From JAADHG01 sp964418645 (lineage in GTDB: Bacteria > Bacteroidota > Bacteroidia > Flavobacteriales > Flavobacteriaceae), in NCBI GenBank assembly GCA_964418645.1, contig CAYQME010000001.1:1-64000 (forward strand): DNA of 64,000 nucleotides, written 5' to 3'. The notes under the pieces were generated by a model. That model was given only the letters and a program-made list of their open reading frames with translations, had not been told where the DNA came from and did not search any database. Within the stretch, counting starts at the first letter, position 1; every line of letters starts with the position of its first letter. A program made the position numbers and the translations under genes. Below are positions 23,749 through 33,129 of this stretch, piece by piece.

Positions 23749-26184
23749 TTAACTGGATTTCTTCTGAAAAATATTTTTCACATTATTATAATCAATATAA
23801 TATACTAAGCGCAGTGAAAATACATGCTTTATGGGCTGTTTAAATAGTGAACTAAAACTTACGGAATACGAATCGGTTGAAGTTGTATCTTGATTAAAAA
23901 TCTGGTTTCTATATAAAGCGGTAAGCAAACTTCCTGGTGCAAATTCCCAAACATATTTAAAATCAAGATTCCACGTATTAAAATTAATATTTGGGTTAAA
24001 ACCAATATTATCCAAATTATAACCAGCATTTGGATTATATCTTCCATCTTCATCTAATAAAAATAAGTTGTCCTCGTATGTAACTGTAGTCCAAAAATTT
24101 CTTACTGTAAGAGTTAGTCCATTATATGAGTCAAAATTATAACTTGCAGAAAGGCTGTTTACGATGGTTTTTTGATTACGTTGACCAAAAATAATGTTAT
24201 CGTCAATATTTGTAACATAACCTCTACCACCTTTATTATCTGAAAAACGAAATGAATAATTCATTATAAAATTTTCATTAAATTTTATTCGTGGTGATAC
24301 ACTAATACTATAATTAAATAAGTCACGCCCTTTTTCAAATAATTTACCAACTCCTAGATTTGCGCTAAAAGCGTATTTTTTATTAAAATCGGTCGAAATA
24401 AAAGTACGCGCATTCACAAAATTTTCAAATATTAAAAATCGCCCTTCAGTTCTAGGCTCAAAATAATCAAATTGTTTTCCTATTAAACCAAAAATATTTC
24501 CACCAAAAGCTAATAATTTTTTTGTTTGCGCAAAGACATTTAAACTAATATTATTACCAGTGTATATATTAGGATTGAAGAGCCTATTATAGCTAGCTCT
24601 AAGTCTAACACTTAGGTTATTTAATTTATTTGTAGGTTTAAATATTCTATATGACGCATTGGCAAAAAAGGTATTAAAATTGTTTCTAAGTTGAAGACCT
24701 AAATCGTTAATGTCATATTTTTTATCGGCCAATCTATGACCAATTCTATATTGGTAATTTCCACTTACTTTCCCAACTGAAAAGTTAGAGCTAAAACCGC
24801 TAATATTTCCATCTTGCAAAAAAATATTGCTCATTTTAGCTTGCCCGTTAATATTGTATTTGTTGGCTTTGTTAGTAATATTAAACAAAGCGGCTGTTAC
24901 ATTGGCATCTCTAAAACCACCATCTCTTACTACATTAGTATTCACAAAGCTTACAGAGGAATTTTGATTAAACTGCTGGTCAATTACAAGAATATTATAA
25001 TTTGCTATAGGTTCAACAACTTCTTTACGCGTTTGTTCAGTGACCGTATTTTTTATAGTGGCTTCTGTTTTTGCAGTAATGGCATTAAAAAAACCAATGC
25101 CCAAACCATCTTTAGTACGTCCAGAAATTTTTAAGGCGTTTAATGTTTTTACTTCTCTAGGAAAGTCAGTAACTATTTCGTTATCTTCTAAAGCTACAGA
25201 TCCAGTTGGAGCATTACCCACACGTCTGGAGAAAAACAAATTTCCTTTATTAAATAAATCAATCCCTTCTTTAAAGAATTGACGTTGCTCAGAAAATGTT
25301 TGTTCAAAAGGACCTAAATTAAGGGTAAGATTATCAAATCCTGCTTGACTAAAATCGGGTATTAATGTCGCATCCAAAGTAAAATTTTCAGATAAGCCGT
25401 ATTTAATATCTAAACCAAGTTTATATTCATCAGTGGTTTCTCCATCAAAAGATGTAATAACACTAGAAGCAAATGGGTAGAGACTTAACCTAACTGGTGG
25501 TTTAATATTTTTTAAGCCTTTTAATTCGCCATGGTAAATACCAACATTGCCTTTTGTTCTATCAATAGGATTCCAAGAATAACGAGATCTATTGGTTCTA
25601 AATTCACGTTGAAATTGTAATCCCCAAGTGGCATCTTCTTGATTAGAAAAGCGTAGTGCAGAATACGGGATTTTCATTTCAATAATCCATCCGTCATCAA
25701 CTATTTTCAAAGCACTATCCCAAACGCCATTCCAACCAAAATCTTCACCATTTTCAGGAGATGAAACAGCATCTGCTTGTGTTCCTGAGCTAAATACAAA
25801 GAATTCAATATCATTTTGAGCATCATTATTAGAATTGAATACTACACCAAAAAAATCGGATTGTCCAAAATTGTCTCGATTTGTAAACTGACGTTGGATA
25901 TCTTCTGGCTTATCATATAAATAGGCAGCAATATAGATAGCTTCATCATTATAAGTCATTTTTACAATGGTTTTTTGATGTGCCTTTTCTGGAATTCCCA
26001 TAGTAGGTATAAACTGTGTAAAGTCTTTGGCTTCTTCTGCATTTAACCACGCTTTATCATCTAATATTCCATCAATCTTTGGGGCTATAGCTGTTTTTAC
26101 AATGTTTAGCGTCTTTTGTTCTTGAGAAAGAGTAGTAAAAGAAATAAAAAGAGTAAGCAAAAGAAAGATTTGGGAAATACGCAT
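23749..26184 (-). CDS. DUF5916 / CBM9-like outer-membrane protein, paralogue 1
   Basis: 811 residues from ATG at 26184: signal peptide RISQIFLLLTLFISFTTLSQ, carbohydrate-binding family 9-like beta-sandwich at about 25-230 (AIAPKIDGILDDKAW, DEAIYIAAYLYD, IEMKIPYSALRFSNQ), then a long region of alternating beta strands with aromatic turns up to the C-terminus (residues 240-811), as expected of a barrel (DUF5916). It is a close paralogue of the next gene. Role unknown; the family is often misnamed hydrolase. Confidence 0.88.
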   Translation of the reverse strand: MRISQIFLLLTLFISFTTLSQEQKTLNIVKTAIAPKIDGILDDKAWLNAEEAKDFTQFIPTMGIPEKAHQKTIVKMTYNDEAIYIAAYLYDKPEDIQRQFTNRDNFGQSDFFGVVFNSNNDAQNDIEFFVFSSGTQADAVSSPENGEDFGWNGVWDSALKIVDDGWIIEMKIPYSALRFSNQEDATWGLQFQREFRTNRSRYSWNPIDRTKGNVGIYHGELKGLKNIKPPVRLSLYPFASSVITSFDGETTDEYKLGLDIKYGLSENFTLDATLIPDFSQAGFDNLTLNLGPFEQTFSEQRQFFKEGIDLFNKGNLFFSRRVGNAPTGSVALEDNEIVTDFPREVKTLNALKISGRTKDGLGIGFFNAITAKTEATIKNTVTEQTRKEVVEPIANYNILVIDQQFNQNSSVSFVNTNVVRDGGFRDANVTAALFNITNKANKYNINGQAKMSNIFLQDGNISGFSSNFSVGKVSGNYQYRIGHRLADKKYDINDLGLQLRNNFNTFFANASYRIFKPTNKLNNLSVRLRASYNRLFNPNIYTGNNISLNVFAQTKKLLAFGGNIFGLIGKQFDYFEPRTEGRFLIFENFVNARTFISTDFNKKYAFSANLGVGKLFEKGRDLFNYSISVSPRIKFNENFIMNYSFRFSDNKGGRGYVTNIDDNIIFGQRNQKTIVNSLSASYNFDSYNGLTLTVRNFWTTVTYEDNLFLLDEDGRYNPNAGYNLDNIGFNPNINFNTWNLDFKYVWEFAPGSLLTALYRNQIFNQDTTSTDSYSVSFSSLFKQPIKHVFSLRLVYYIDYNNVKNIFQKKSS

Positions 26185-26218
26185 ATTGAGTTCTTTGATG
26201 GCGATTAGCAATTTTTCA

Positions 26219-26226
26219 CAAAACTA
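26219..26226 (-). promoter_or_regulatory. Candidate -7 box of DUF5916 paralogue 1
   Basis: TAGTTTTG on the minus strand, exact TAnnTTTG, 35 bases upstream of the start; TTG candidates lie 15 or 24 bases further up, both off the ideal spacing. Confidence 0.4.
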
Positions 26227-26320
26227 CAGTTATGACACACCCAATTTTCACAACTAAACGTTAAAAACAACTGTAATAGTGTTAATGTAGTAGAATGATT
26301 TTCGAATAGGATTAAAAATA

Positions 26321-26360
26321 AAAAAAGGCTTGCAGTGTATTTAAATTGTAAACCTTTTTT
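26321..26360 (-). terminator. Terminator of DUF5916 paralogue 2
   Basis: AAAAAAGG (26321-26328) / CCTTTTTT (26353-26360) plus inner TT/AA pairs after one mismatch; long loop. Followed on the minus strand by a T-rich run. It separates the two paralogues, which are thus separate transcripts. Confidence 0.65.
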
Positions 26361-26396
26361 AAATTTCGGATTATCTTTTGACTAATGAATAGGTAA

Positions 26397-28865
26397 CTAG
26401 CTTGTTTTCTTTTGAAACACTTTTTTAATGTTGTTATAATCAATATAATGTACTAATCTTAGAGAGAAGATATGTTCGATAGGTTGATCTAGTAAAGAGT
26501 TTAAACTATCAATAAAACTATTATTAGATGCTGTGTTGTAGTTAAACAACGAATTTCTATATAGTGCGGTTAACTGACTTCCTGGAGCAAATTGCCATGA
26601 ATAACGAAAATCTAGATTCCAAGTATTAAAATTGACATTGGGATTAAATCCAATATTGTCTAAATTGTATCCAGTACTGACCGTTGTTGAACCATCTAAT
26701 TCTAGAGTAAATAAGTCTTGATTATATGTAACTGTTGACCAGTAATTTCTAAAGGTTAAAGACAACCCATGAAAAGAGTTAAAGTTGTAATTTCCAGAGA
26801 TACTATTTTCTATAGTTTTTTGTTTTCTCTGTCCAAAGATTATGTCATCATCAATGTTTGTTACAAAACCACGCCCTCCCGTTCCTCTATTATAATTAAA
26901 AGAATAACTTAAACTAAATTTATCACTAAACCGAATTCTTGGATCCAATCCAAACCAATACACAAATACATCACGATTCTTGTCAAATAAAGTTGCCATA
27001 CCGTTATATCCACTTATAGAAAATGTCTTAGCACGATTGGTACCAATCCAAGCATTTGCATTAAAATTGTTATTAAAAGTAAAAAATCGCCCATCTGTTC
27101 TTGGTTCAAAATAATCATATTGTTTCCCTATATTCCAATTCATATTACCACCAAAACTCATTAATTTTTTTGTTTGACCATTTAAGTTGAACCCAATTCG
27201 TTTACCTGTATAAGTACCAGGGTTGTATAGTCTATTATAATTTGCTCTAAAATTTATCTTAAATCTATTTAACTTTTCAGTTGGCTCGAAAATTTGATAA
27301 GAAGCGTTTAAGGAAATGTTATTATAATTATTTCTAAATAAAATTCCCATATCATTGATATCATATTTTTTATCAGCTAAACTATGGCTAATATAATAAC
27401 GGTATTTACCGCTTACTTTGGCTAATCTAATTCTTGAACTAAACCCAATTTGATTATCATCTTCAAGGTTTATATTACTCATCTTAGTTTCACCACTTAC
27501 GTTGTATTTGTTGGCCTTATTAGAAATATCGAAAAGTAAACCAGTAACGTTGGCATCTCTAAAATTGCCACTTCTGGTTACATTTGTATTTATAAGACTT
27601 ACTGATGAATTACCGTTAAACTGTTGGTCAATTACCAAAACATTATAATTAGCAAGGGGTTCTACCACTTCGCTTCGATTTGTTAAAATAGTTTCTGTTT
27701 TGCCAATATTTGGATTAAATATTTCCTCAGTTTTAGTAATTGTTGCTTCAGTTTTTTCTGTTATCGCATTAAAAACACCTATGCCAAGTCCATTTTTAGT
27801 ACGTCCAGAAACCTTAACAGCGTTCAGTAGTTTTACAGTATTTGGATAATTTGTAATTTTTTCATTGGCTTCTAAAGTAGGATTTCCAGTAGGCGAGTTT
27901 CCTATACGTCTTGAATAAAATAGATTCCCTTTATTAAATAAGTCAATACCTTCTTTAAAAAATTGGCGCTGTTCAGAAAATTCTTGTTCAAAAGGTCCTA
28001 AATTCAATTCTACATTATCAAAACCTGCTTGACTAAAATCAGGAATTAGGGTAGCATCTAATGTAAAATTTTCTGTGATACCATATTTTATATCCATACC
28101 AATGCTAAAGGCTTCACTAGTTTCTCCATTAAAAGAGCGGGCTACAGAAGATGTAAACGGATTAAGGCTTAATCTAGTAGGAGGCTCAATGTTTTTGATA
28201 TTTCTTAATTCGCCATGATATTGTCCAATTCTACCCTTGGTTTTATCAATAGGATTCCATGTAAGTTGTCGGTTGTCATTCATGTGTCTTCTGTGAAACT
28301 GAATCCCCCAAGTTTGTACTTCTTGATTAGAAAAACGCAAAGCAGAGTAAGGGATTTTTATTTCCGCAATCCATCCATCGTCAACAATTTTAACTGAACT
28401 GTCCCAAACAGCATTCCATCCCCAATCTTCATTTCCATCTGATGTTACTACTGCATCACCTTGTGTACCTGTGCTAAAAATTAAAAACTCTGTATCATTC
28501 TGGGCATCGTTATTAGGATTTATAGAAATTAGAAAAAAATCGGATTGCCCAAAATTATCCCGACTTGTTAATTGTGTCATAATGTTATCTGGATTGTCAT
28601 GAAGGTAAGCTGCAAAGTATACAGCATTATCATCATAGGTAACTTTTACAGTAGTTTTCTGATGGTCTTCTTCAGGAGTACCCATTGCTGGTCTAAACTC
28701 AACAAAACCATTAGCTTCATCTGTCTCTTGCCAAGCTTGGTCGTCTAAATTAGCATCAATCTTTGGGGCAACAACAGCTCTTTTAAGGTCTAAGAATTTT
28801 TTGTCTTGTGCAACAGTATTCGAAATATAGCATAGCAGAAGAGATAGAAAAAGAATTTTTCTCAT
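26397..28865 (-). CDS. DUF5916 / CBM9-like outer-membrane protein, paralogue 2
   Basis: 822 residues: signal peptide MRKILFLSLLLCYISNTVAQ, CBM9-like domain (VVAPKIDANLDDQAW, DNAVYFAAYLHD, AEIKIPYSALRFSNQ) and the barrel-type DUF5916 region containing DATLIPDFSQAGFDN and EQRQFFKEGIDLFNKGNLF, both nearly identical in paralogue 1. The pair differs most in the central loops (an insert near residue 375, FNPNIGKTETIL, is only here). Likely a tandem duplication. Function unknown. Confidence 0.88.
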   Translation of the reverse strand: MRKILFLSLLLCYISNTVAQDKKFLDLKRAVVAPKIDANLDDQAWQETDEANGFVEFRPAMGTPEEDHQKTTVKVTYDDNAVYFAAYLHDNPDNIMTQLTSRDNFGQSDFFLISINPNNDAQNDTEFLIFSTGTQGDAVVTSDGNEDWGWNAVWDSSVKIVDDGWIAEIKIPYSALRFSNQEVQTWGIQFHRRHMNDNRQLTWNPIDKTKGRIGQYHGELRNIKNIEPPTRLSLNPFTSSVARSFNGETSEAFSIGMDIKYGITENFTLDATLIPDFSQAGFDNVELNLGPFEQEFSEQRQFFKEGIDLFNKGNLFYSRRIGNSPTGNPTLEANEKITNYPNTVKLLNAVKVSGRTKNGLGIGVFNAITEKTEATITKTEEIFNPNIGKTETILTNRSEVVEPLANYNVLVIDQQFNGNSSVSLINTNVTRSGNFRDANVTGLLFDISNKANKYNVSGETKMSNINLEDDNQIGFSSRIRLAKVSGKYRYYISHSLADKKYDINDMGILFRNNYNNISLNASYQIFEPTEKLNRFKINFRANYNRLYNPGTYTGKRIGFNLNGQTKKLMSFGGNMNWNIGKQYDYFEPRTDGRFFTFNNNFNANAWIGTNRAKTFSISGYNGMATLFDKNRDVFVYWFGLDPRIRFSDKFSLSYSFNYNRGTGGRGFVTNIDDDIIFGQRKQKTIENSISGNYNFNSFHGLSLTFRNYWSTVTYNQDLFTLELDGSTTVSTGYNLDNIGFNPNVNFNTWNLDFRYSWQFAPGSQLTALYRNSLFNYNTASNNSFIDSLNSLLDQPIEHIFSLRLVHYIDYNNIKKVFQKKTS

Positions 28866-29072
28866 TTTTTGATTTGTTTTTTGATTGATTGAAATAAATT
28901 ACCTTTTATAAGGACTGTAATAATTATTGATTGTTACATTATTGCAATATTACATCTAACAAATGCTGTAAATTAATAAGCAAACGTTAAAAATTAATAC
29001 AAATTGTTAATACTTTGGTAAGGAAATGCAGGTATTCATGACAAAACTTTTTTGTTTAACTTTATAAGCACA

Positions 29073-29612
29073 ATGACTGATAAAATTAAAACCGCAATAT
29101 TTGCCAATGGATGCTTTTGGTGTACGGAAGCTGTATTTGATAGGGTAGAGGGTGTAGAGCAAGTTGCTTCAGGTTATACAGGAGGATTTATTAAAAACCC
29201 AGCTTATCGAGAAGTTTGTAATGGTACAACAGGGCATGCTGAAGCCGCTAAAATTATTTTTGATGAAAGTAAAGTGAGTTTTAAAAGCTTACTTGAAATA
29301 TTTTTTGCAACACATGACCCAACAACGCTAAATAGACAAGGTAATGACGTTGGTACGCAATACCGTTCTGCAATATTTTATGTAGATGAAAATCAAAAAG
29401 CCGAAGCTGAAGCATTTGTGTCGTTATTAGAAAAGGGAAAAGTTTTTGACGCTCCTATTGTTACAGAAATTAATAAATTTGAAGTGTTTTATGATGCAGA
29501 AAAGGATCATAAAGATTATTATAATAACAATACACAGCAGGGTTATTGTCAATTTATAATTAATCCTAAGCTAAAAAAGTTAGAACAACATTACAAAGAC
29601 AGATTAAAGTAA
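29073..29612 (+). CDS. msrA: Peptide-methionine (S)-S-oxide reductase
   Basis: Repairs oxidised methionine. 179 residues from ATG at 29073 (MTDKIKTAIFANGCFWCTEA); the active-site cysteine is Cys14 in GCFWCTE. Also YTGG, GHAEA, FFATHDPTTLNRQGNDVGTQYRS and the C-terminal QGYCQF cysteine for recycling. No signal peptide, so cytoplasmic. An upstream TTG at 29052 would add 7 residues with no family support. Followed by folE after 8 bases. Confidence 0.96.
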   Translation: MTDKIKTAIFANGCFWCTEAVFDRVEGVEQVASGYTGGFIKNPAYREVCNGTTGHAEAAKIIFDESKVSFKSLLEIFFATHDPTTLNRQGNDVGTQYRSAIFYVDENQKAEAEAFVSLLEKGKVFDAPIVTEINKFEVFYDAEKDHKDYYNNNTQQGYCQFIINPKLKKLEQHYKDRLK

Positions 29613-29620
29613 AATAAATT

Positions 29621-30217
29621 ATGCCATATAAAAGTTTTGAAGAGTATTGTATTGATGTTACAGATGATGTTAAAGAACGATATCAAGAAATAATAAATGA
29701 TTTAGGTGAAGACTCTTCTCGCGAAGGGCTTGCCAAAACACCTGAACGTGCCGCCAAAGCGATGCAATTTTTAACTCAAGGGTATCACCAAGATGCTAAC
29801 GAGATATTAAGAAGCGCCATGTTTAAAGAGTCGTATAACGAAATGGTAATTGTAAAAGATATTGAATTGTATTCGCTTTGCGAGCATCATATTTTGCCCT
29901 TTTTTGGAAAAGCTCATATTGCCTATATACCCAACGGGCAAATTGTAGGATTGAGTAAAATACCTAGAATTGTTGATGTATTTGCGAGACGCTTGCAAGT
30001 ACAAGAACGTTTAACTGAACAAATTTTAGATTGTATAAACGATACGCTAAACCCACAAGGTGTTGCTGTTGTTATTGAAGCCTCACATATGTGTATGATG
30101 ATGCGTGGTGTGCAAAAGCAAAATTCGGTAACTACAACTTCGGGTTTTAGAGGCTCTTTTAAGAATATAGAAACGCGTAGTGAATTTTTAAAATTGATTA
30201 GCGAGAAGTTGTCATAA
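29621..30217 (+). CDS. folE: GTP cyclohydrolase I
   Basis: Converts GTP to dihydroneopterin triphosphate, the first step of folate and pterin synthesis. 198 residues with zinc ligands Cys87 and His90 in SLCEHHILPFFGKAHIAYIP and Cys158 in EASHMCMMMRG, and VGLSKIPRIVDVFARRLQVQERLT. Complete. In an operon with msrA (8-base gap); a small membrane protein gene follows after 46 bases. Confidence 0.97.
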   Translation: MPYKSFEEYCIDVTDDVKERYQEIINDLGEDSSREGLAKTPERAAKAMQFLTQGYHQDANEILRSAMFKESYNEMVIVKDIELYSLCEHHILPFFGKAHIAYIPNGQIVGLSKIPRIVDVFARRLQVQERLTEQILDCINDTLNPQGVAVVIEASHMCMMMRGVQKQNSVTTTSGFRGSFKNIETRSEFLKLISEKLS

Positions 30218-30263
30218 ATAAATTCAATTTGATTTATGCTCTTATTACTAACATTAGTATTCA

Positions 30264-30542
30264 ATGACTTTTAATAATATAAGTAAATACAAAAAATTAC
30301 TATTAGGTCTTGTATTTGATGCCATTGGATACACATCATTTATAATTCCAGGAATTGGTGAATTTTCAGATATAATTTGGGCGCCAGTTTCTGCTTGGGT
30401 AATACTAAAAATGTACAAAGGCAATACAGGAAAGATTGCGGGAGTTGTTGCTTTTATTGAAGAGATTTTACCAGGTTTAGATATAATCCCAACATTTACT
30501 TTAACATGGTTATATACGTATCTCTTTAAAAGTAAAAATTAG
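30264..30542 (+). CDS. Small membrane protein, 92 residues
   Basis: Two or three hydrophobic segments (LLLGLVFDAIGYTSFIIPGIG; FSDIIWAPVSAWVILKMY; PTFTLTWLYTYLF) with conserved-looking VVAFIEEILPGLDIIP. Similar small proteins occur in many Flavobacteriaceae; I do not know a function. ATG at 30264, 46 bases after folE, probably in the msrA-folE transcript. Confidence 0.75.
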   Translation: MTFNNISKYKKLLLGLVFDAIGYTSFIIPGIGEFSDIIWAPVSAWVILKMYKGNTGKIAGVVAFIEEILPGLDIIPTFTLTWLYTYLFKSKN

Positions 30543-30560
30543 TTAATAAATAAAGTAGAC

Positions 30561-30585
30561 TAAGTTATTTAGAGTGTATAACTTA
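30561..30585. terminator. Weak hairpin between convergent genes
   Basis: TAAGTTAT (30561-30568) / ATAACTTA (30578-30585), 9-base loop, 8 perfect pairs; it includes the TonB receptor stop codon. T tracts are poor on both sides, so the terminator call is tentative. Confidence 0.35.
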
Positions 30586-32734
30586 TATTAATATTAACGC
30601 TTCTTCCTATATTAAATATACTATCTGTTTTAAGACGTGATAAATGATTAATATATTTTTTGTTTGTTAAATTACTCCCAGATACAGAAATTGACAATTT
30701 ATGCTTTAAAAATTTCACTTTTCCTCCAAAGCCTACACTTAATAAATTATAGCCACTAGTTTTAGTTTCAAAATAACTAATCTTATTTTGGTTAAAGACA
30801 GTTTTTAATCTAATAAAAGCATAGCCTTTTGTAATTGTAGCATTATCAAATTCTACTCTAAGAATATTACTAATCGAATTTGCAGGAATTAGTGGCAAAT
30901 ACTTACCATTATCTTGTTTACCTGTCACTGTTTCAAAACTACTTTCAATATGCAACCAATCCAAAGGATGCGGATGAAAATGAAAACCTAATTCACCACC
31001 ATATAATTTGGCGTCGTCTTGCAGATAAGTAAATACATCATTACCTTCCATTATATTACCGTTAGGTGATAAAAATATATAATCTTTCACTTTATTATAA
31101 AAGGCATTGGCAAAAACTTCAAGATGCTCATTTTTAAATTCTAGAGCTAAATCGGTTTGAAAATTTTGTTCGTTTGTGAGGTCTATATTTCCAATTTCAA
31201 AACGATTTGTACCTTCGTGAACACCATTAGACGTGAGTTCGGCTAAATTTGGTGCTCTAAATCCTGAAGCTAAGTTTAATCTTGCTGTTATTTTTTCTAA
31301 AAGACTTGTTTTTATGCCTATAGCACTATTAAAACTATTATAGTTTTTGTTTGCGCCATTTTTTATGTTGATTGCTCGCGTGTCATATCTTCCTCCAAGT
31401 TGTAAATCGGCGTTTTCAAAATGAATATGAGAAACTGCTAAAACCCCAAAATCGTTGGTGGTTGCATCTGGAATAAGTTGCTCTTGACCAAGATTAGTGT
31501 TAATCTGGTTCATGCCTTGTATACCAACAATAGTTTCAAACTTTCCAAGTTGTGGAGTATTATATTTAACATCATAATTGAAGGTCTTAAGCTTTAAACG
31601 CAGTGCAGGAGATACAAATTCTTCAAATTCCTTTCTGTCGTTATAAAGATATCCAGCAGTAATGTTTATGCTTGATTTGTTAAAAAACACAGTAGATTTC
31701 GAACTAAACACATGGTTGGTTACTTCTTGAAAAGGAAGCAATGGAGACTTATTAGTAGATTGAACACCAATTGATTCTGGGATACCAGTTTTTAAGTTAT
31801 TGATATTGTATCTAAACTCAGTTTTAAACGCAGCATTTTGATATCCAATACCTGCTTTAAAATCTTGTTCTCTAAAGCGTGTGTTTGTTACTCTATAATC
31901 TTTTGTTTTATAATCTGAATGCTCAGCTAGACTACCTCTAAAAATTAACTTAAAATTGTTTGGAGACGTTTTAAAACCAGTATTTGTAGAATAGCCTTGA
32001 GTATTTGAGAAATAGTTAAAATTCATATCACCACTTGCTGCATTTTGAAGAGCAAATTTTTCAGGATTTAAATATAATACACCACCCAAAGCATCACTAC
32101 CATAAAGTAGAGAAGCGGGACCTTTTATTACTTCTACACTCTCAATCCCTGCATCACTAACTCCAAGACCGTGTTCATCTCCAAACTGCTGATTTTCTAA
32201 TCTAACACCTTGTGTATATACTAAAACTCTATTGCTACTTAATCCTCGTATTACAGGCTTGCCAATGCTAACACCTGTAGTGACACTTTCTACGCCGGCT
32301 ATATTAGTAATGCCTTCAGACAGAGTTATGACACCTTTTGCTTTTAAGTCTGACACTTTTTCTCGCTCAACTTTCATAACATTTTCACTTTGAAGTTTAT
32401 GAAAAGGGGTAGATATGATGACTTCCTCCATTTCAATAGCTGATGTAATAAGTGCAATGTTTAAATTTTGTTGTAAGGGAATATTAATTGTTTTTGAAAA
32501 AGTTTCGTAACCAATTATTGAGACTACTATTTTGTAATTTCCAGAAGGTAAATTGGGAATTATAAATTTACCATCATCGTCAGTTATGGTACCTTTTTCT
32601 AAACTTGGGAGATAAACATTTGCAAAGGTAATAGGTGCGTTAGAATTATTGTCAGTTACAATGCCTTCTATTGTGTTTTGAGAATATATAGATGTGATTG
32701 CTAGTAATAGCAAACAATTTAAAATAGTTTTCAT
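30569..32734 (-). CDS. TonB-dependent outer-membrane receptor with CarboxypepD-like N-terminus
   Basis: 721 residues. Signal peptide, beta-sandwich CarboxypepD_reg-like domain (IEGIVTDNNSNAPITFANVYLP) at about 20-105, plug domain with GVESVTTGVSIGKPVIRGLSSNRVLV and IEVIKGPASLLYGSDALGG-type sequence near 205, then a barrel ending in ISYTL, a proper terminal aromatic/hydrophobic strand. Imports a substrate across the outer membrane with TonB energy. The His/Cys-rich gene upstream suggests a metal substrate (copper, zinc or similar), which is inference. Confidence 0.93.
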   Translation of the reverse strand: MKTILNCLLLLAITSIYSQNTIEGIVTDNNSNAPITFANVYLPSLEKGTITDDDGKFIIPNLPSGNYKIVVSIIGYETFSKTINIPLQQNLNIALITSAIEMEEVIISTPFHKLQSENVMKVEREKVSDLKAKGVITLSEGITNIAGVESVTTGVSIGKPVIRGLSSNRVLVYTQGVRLENQQFGDEHGLGVSDAGIESVEVIKGPASLLYGSDALGGVLYLNPEKFALQNAASGDMNFNYFSNTQGYSTNTGFKTSPNNFKLIFRGSLAEHSDYKTKDYRVTNTRFREQDFKAGIGYQNAAFKTEFRYNINNLKTGIPESIGVQSTNKSPLLPFQEVTNHVFSSKSTVFFNKSSINITAGYLYNDRKEFEEFVSPALRLKLKTFNYDVKYNTPQLGKFETIVGIQGMNQINTNLGQEQLIPDATTNDFGVLAVSHIHFENADLQLGGRYDTRAINIKNGANKNYNSFNSAIGIKTSLLEKITARLNLASGFRAPNLAELTSNGVHEGTNRFEIGNIDLTNEQNFQTDLALEFKNEHLEVFANAFYNKVKDYIFLSPNGNIMEGNDVFTYLQDDAKLYGGELGFHFHPHPLDWLHIESSFETVTGKQDNGKYLPLIPANSISNILRVEFDNATITKGYAFIRLKTVFNQNKISYFETKTSGYNLLSVGFGGKVKFLKHKLSISVSGSNLTNKKYINHLSRLKTDSIFNIGRSVNINISYTL

Positions 32735-32793
32735 TTTTTTTGAGTAATAATTTAGTACTTAACTTTTGAGAAATATTTTGTTCTGTCTAAGTA

Positions 32794-33129
32794 TTAAATC
32801 ATTTGTGGAGGACCTCGAAGTAAAAAAGCTAATGGTAAGTAATTGCATAAGTAAGAATAATGCAATGAGGGAACTTGATAGTGTTTGTGTTGGTTTACAA
32901 GCTGATAACTATTTGTATCCAAAAACCATTGTGTATTTAATTTAAACTTACAGAATTCGCAGTCTAAATTAAACTTATGAAAGTGTGTTTCTTGAGGGTT
33001 TTTACAAACCACATGAGTACTATGCATTTCAAAAACATGAGAAAACTTTACAAAAGTTGGAGCAAGTAAAGCTAAGGCTAAAACTACAACGCTTAATTTA
33101 TAAATAGTATGTTCTTTTATTGGGCTCAC
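32794..33129 (-). CDS. Small His/Cys-rich membrane protein near TonB receptor
   Basis: 111 residues. One N-terminal hydrophobic segment (LSVVVLALALLAPTFVKF), then FEMHSTHVVCKNPQETHFHKFNLDCEFCKFKL, with many His and three Cys, and a C-terminal LRGPPQMI motif. The same arrangement upstream of TonB receptors is common in Flavobacteriaceae in my recollection. It could bind a metal in the periplasm. Its start overlaps the preceding stop by 4 bases; the TonB receptor follows after 59 bases. Confidence 0.75.
   Translation of the reverse strand: MSPIKEHTIYKLSVVVLALALLAPTFVKFSHVFEMHSTHVVCKNPQETHFHKFNLDCEFCKFKLNTQWFLDTNSYQLVNQHKHYQVPSLHYSYLCNYLPLAFLLRGPPQMI

Noticed and set aside
30561..30585. Strong terminator between the small membrane protein and TonB gene
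   Set aside because: Stem is good but T tracts are weak, so kept only as a low-confidence feature.
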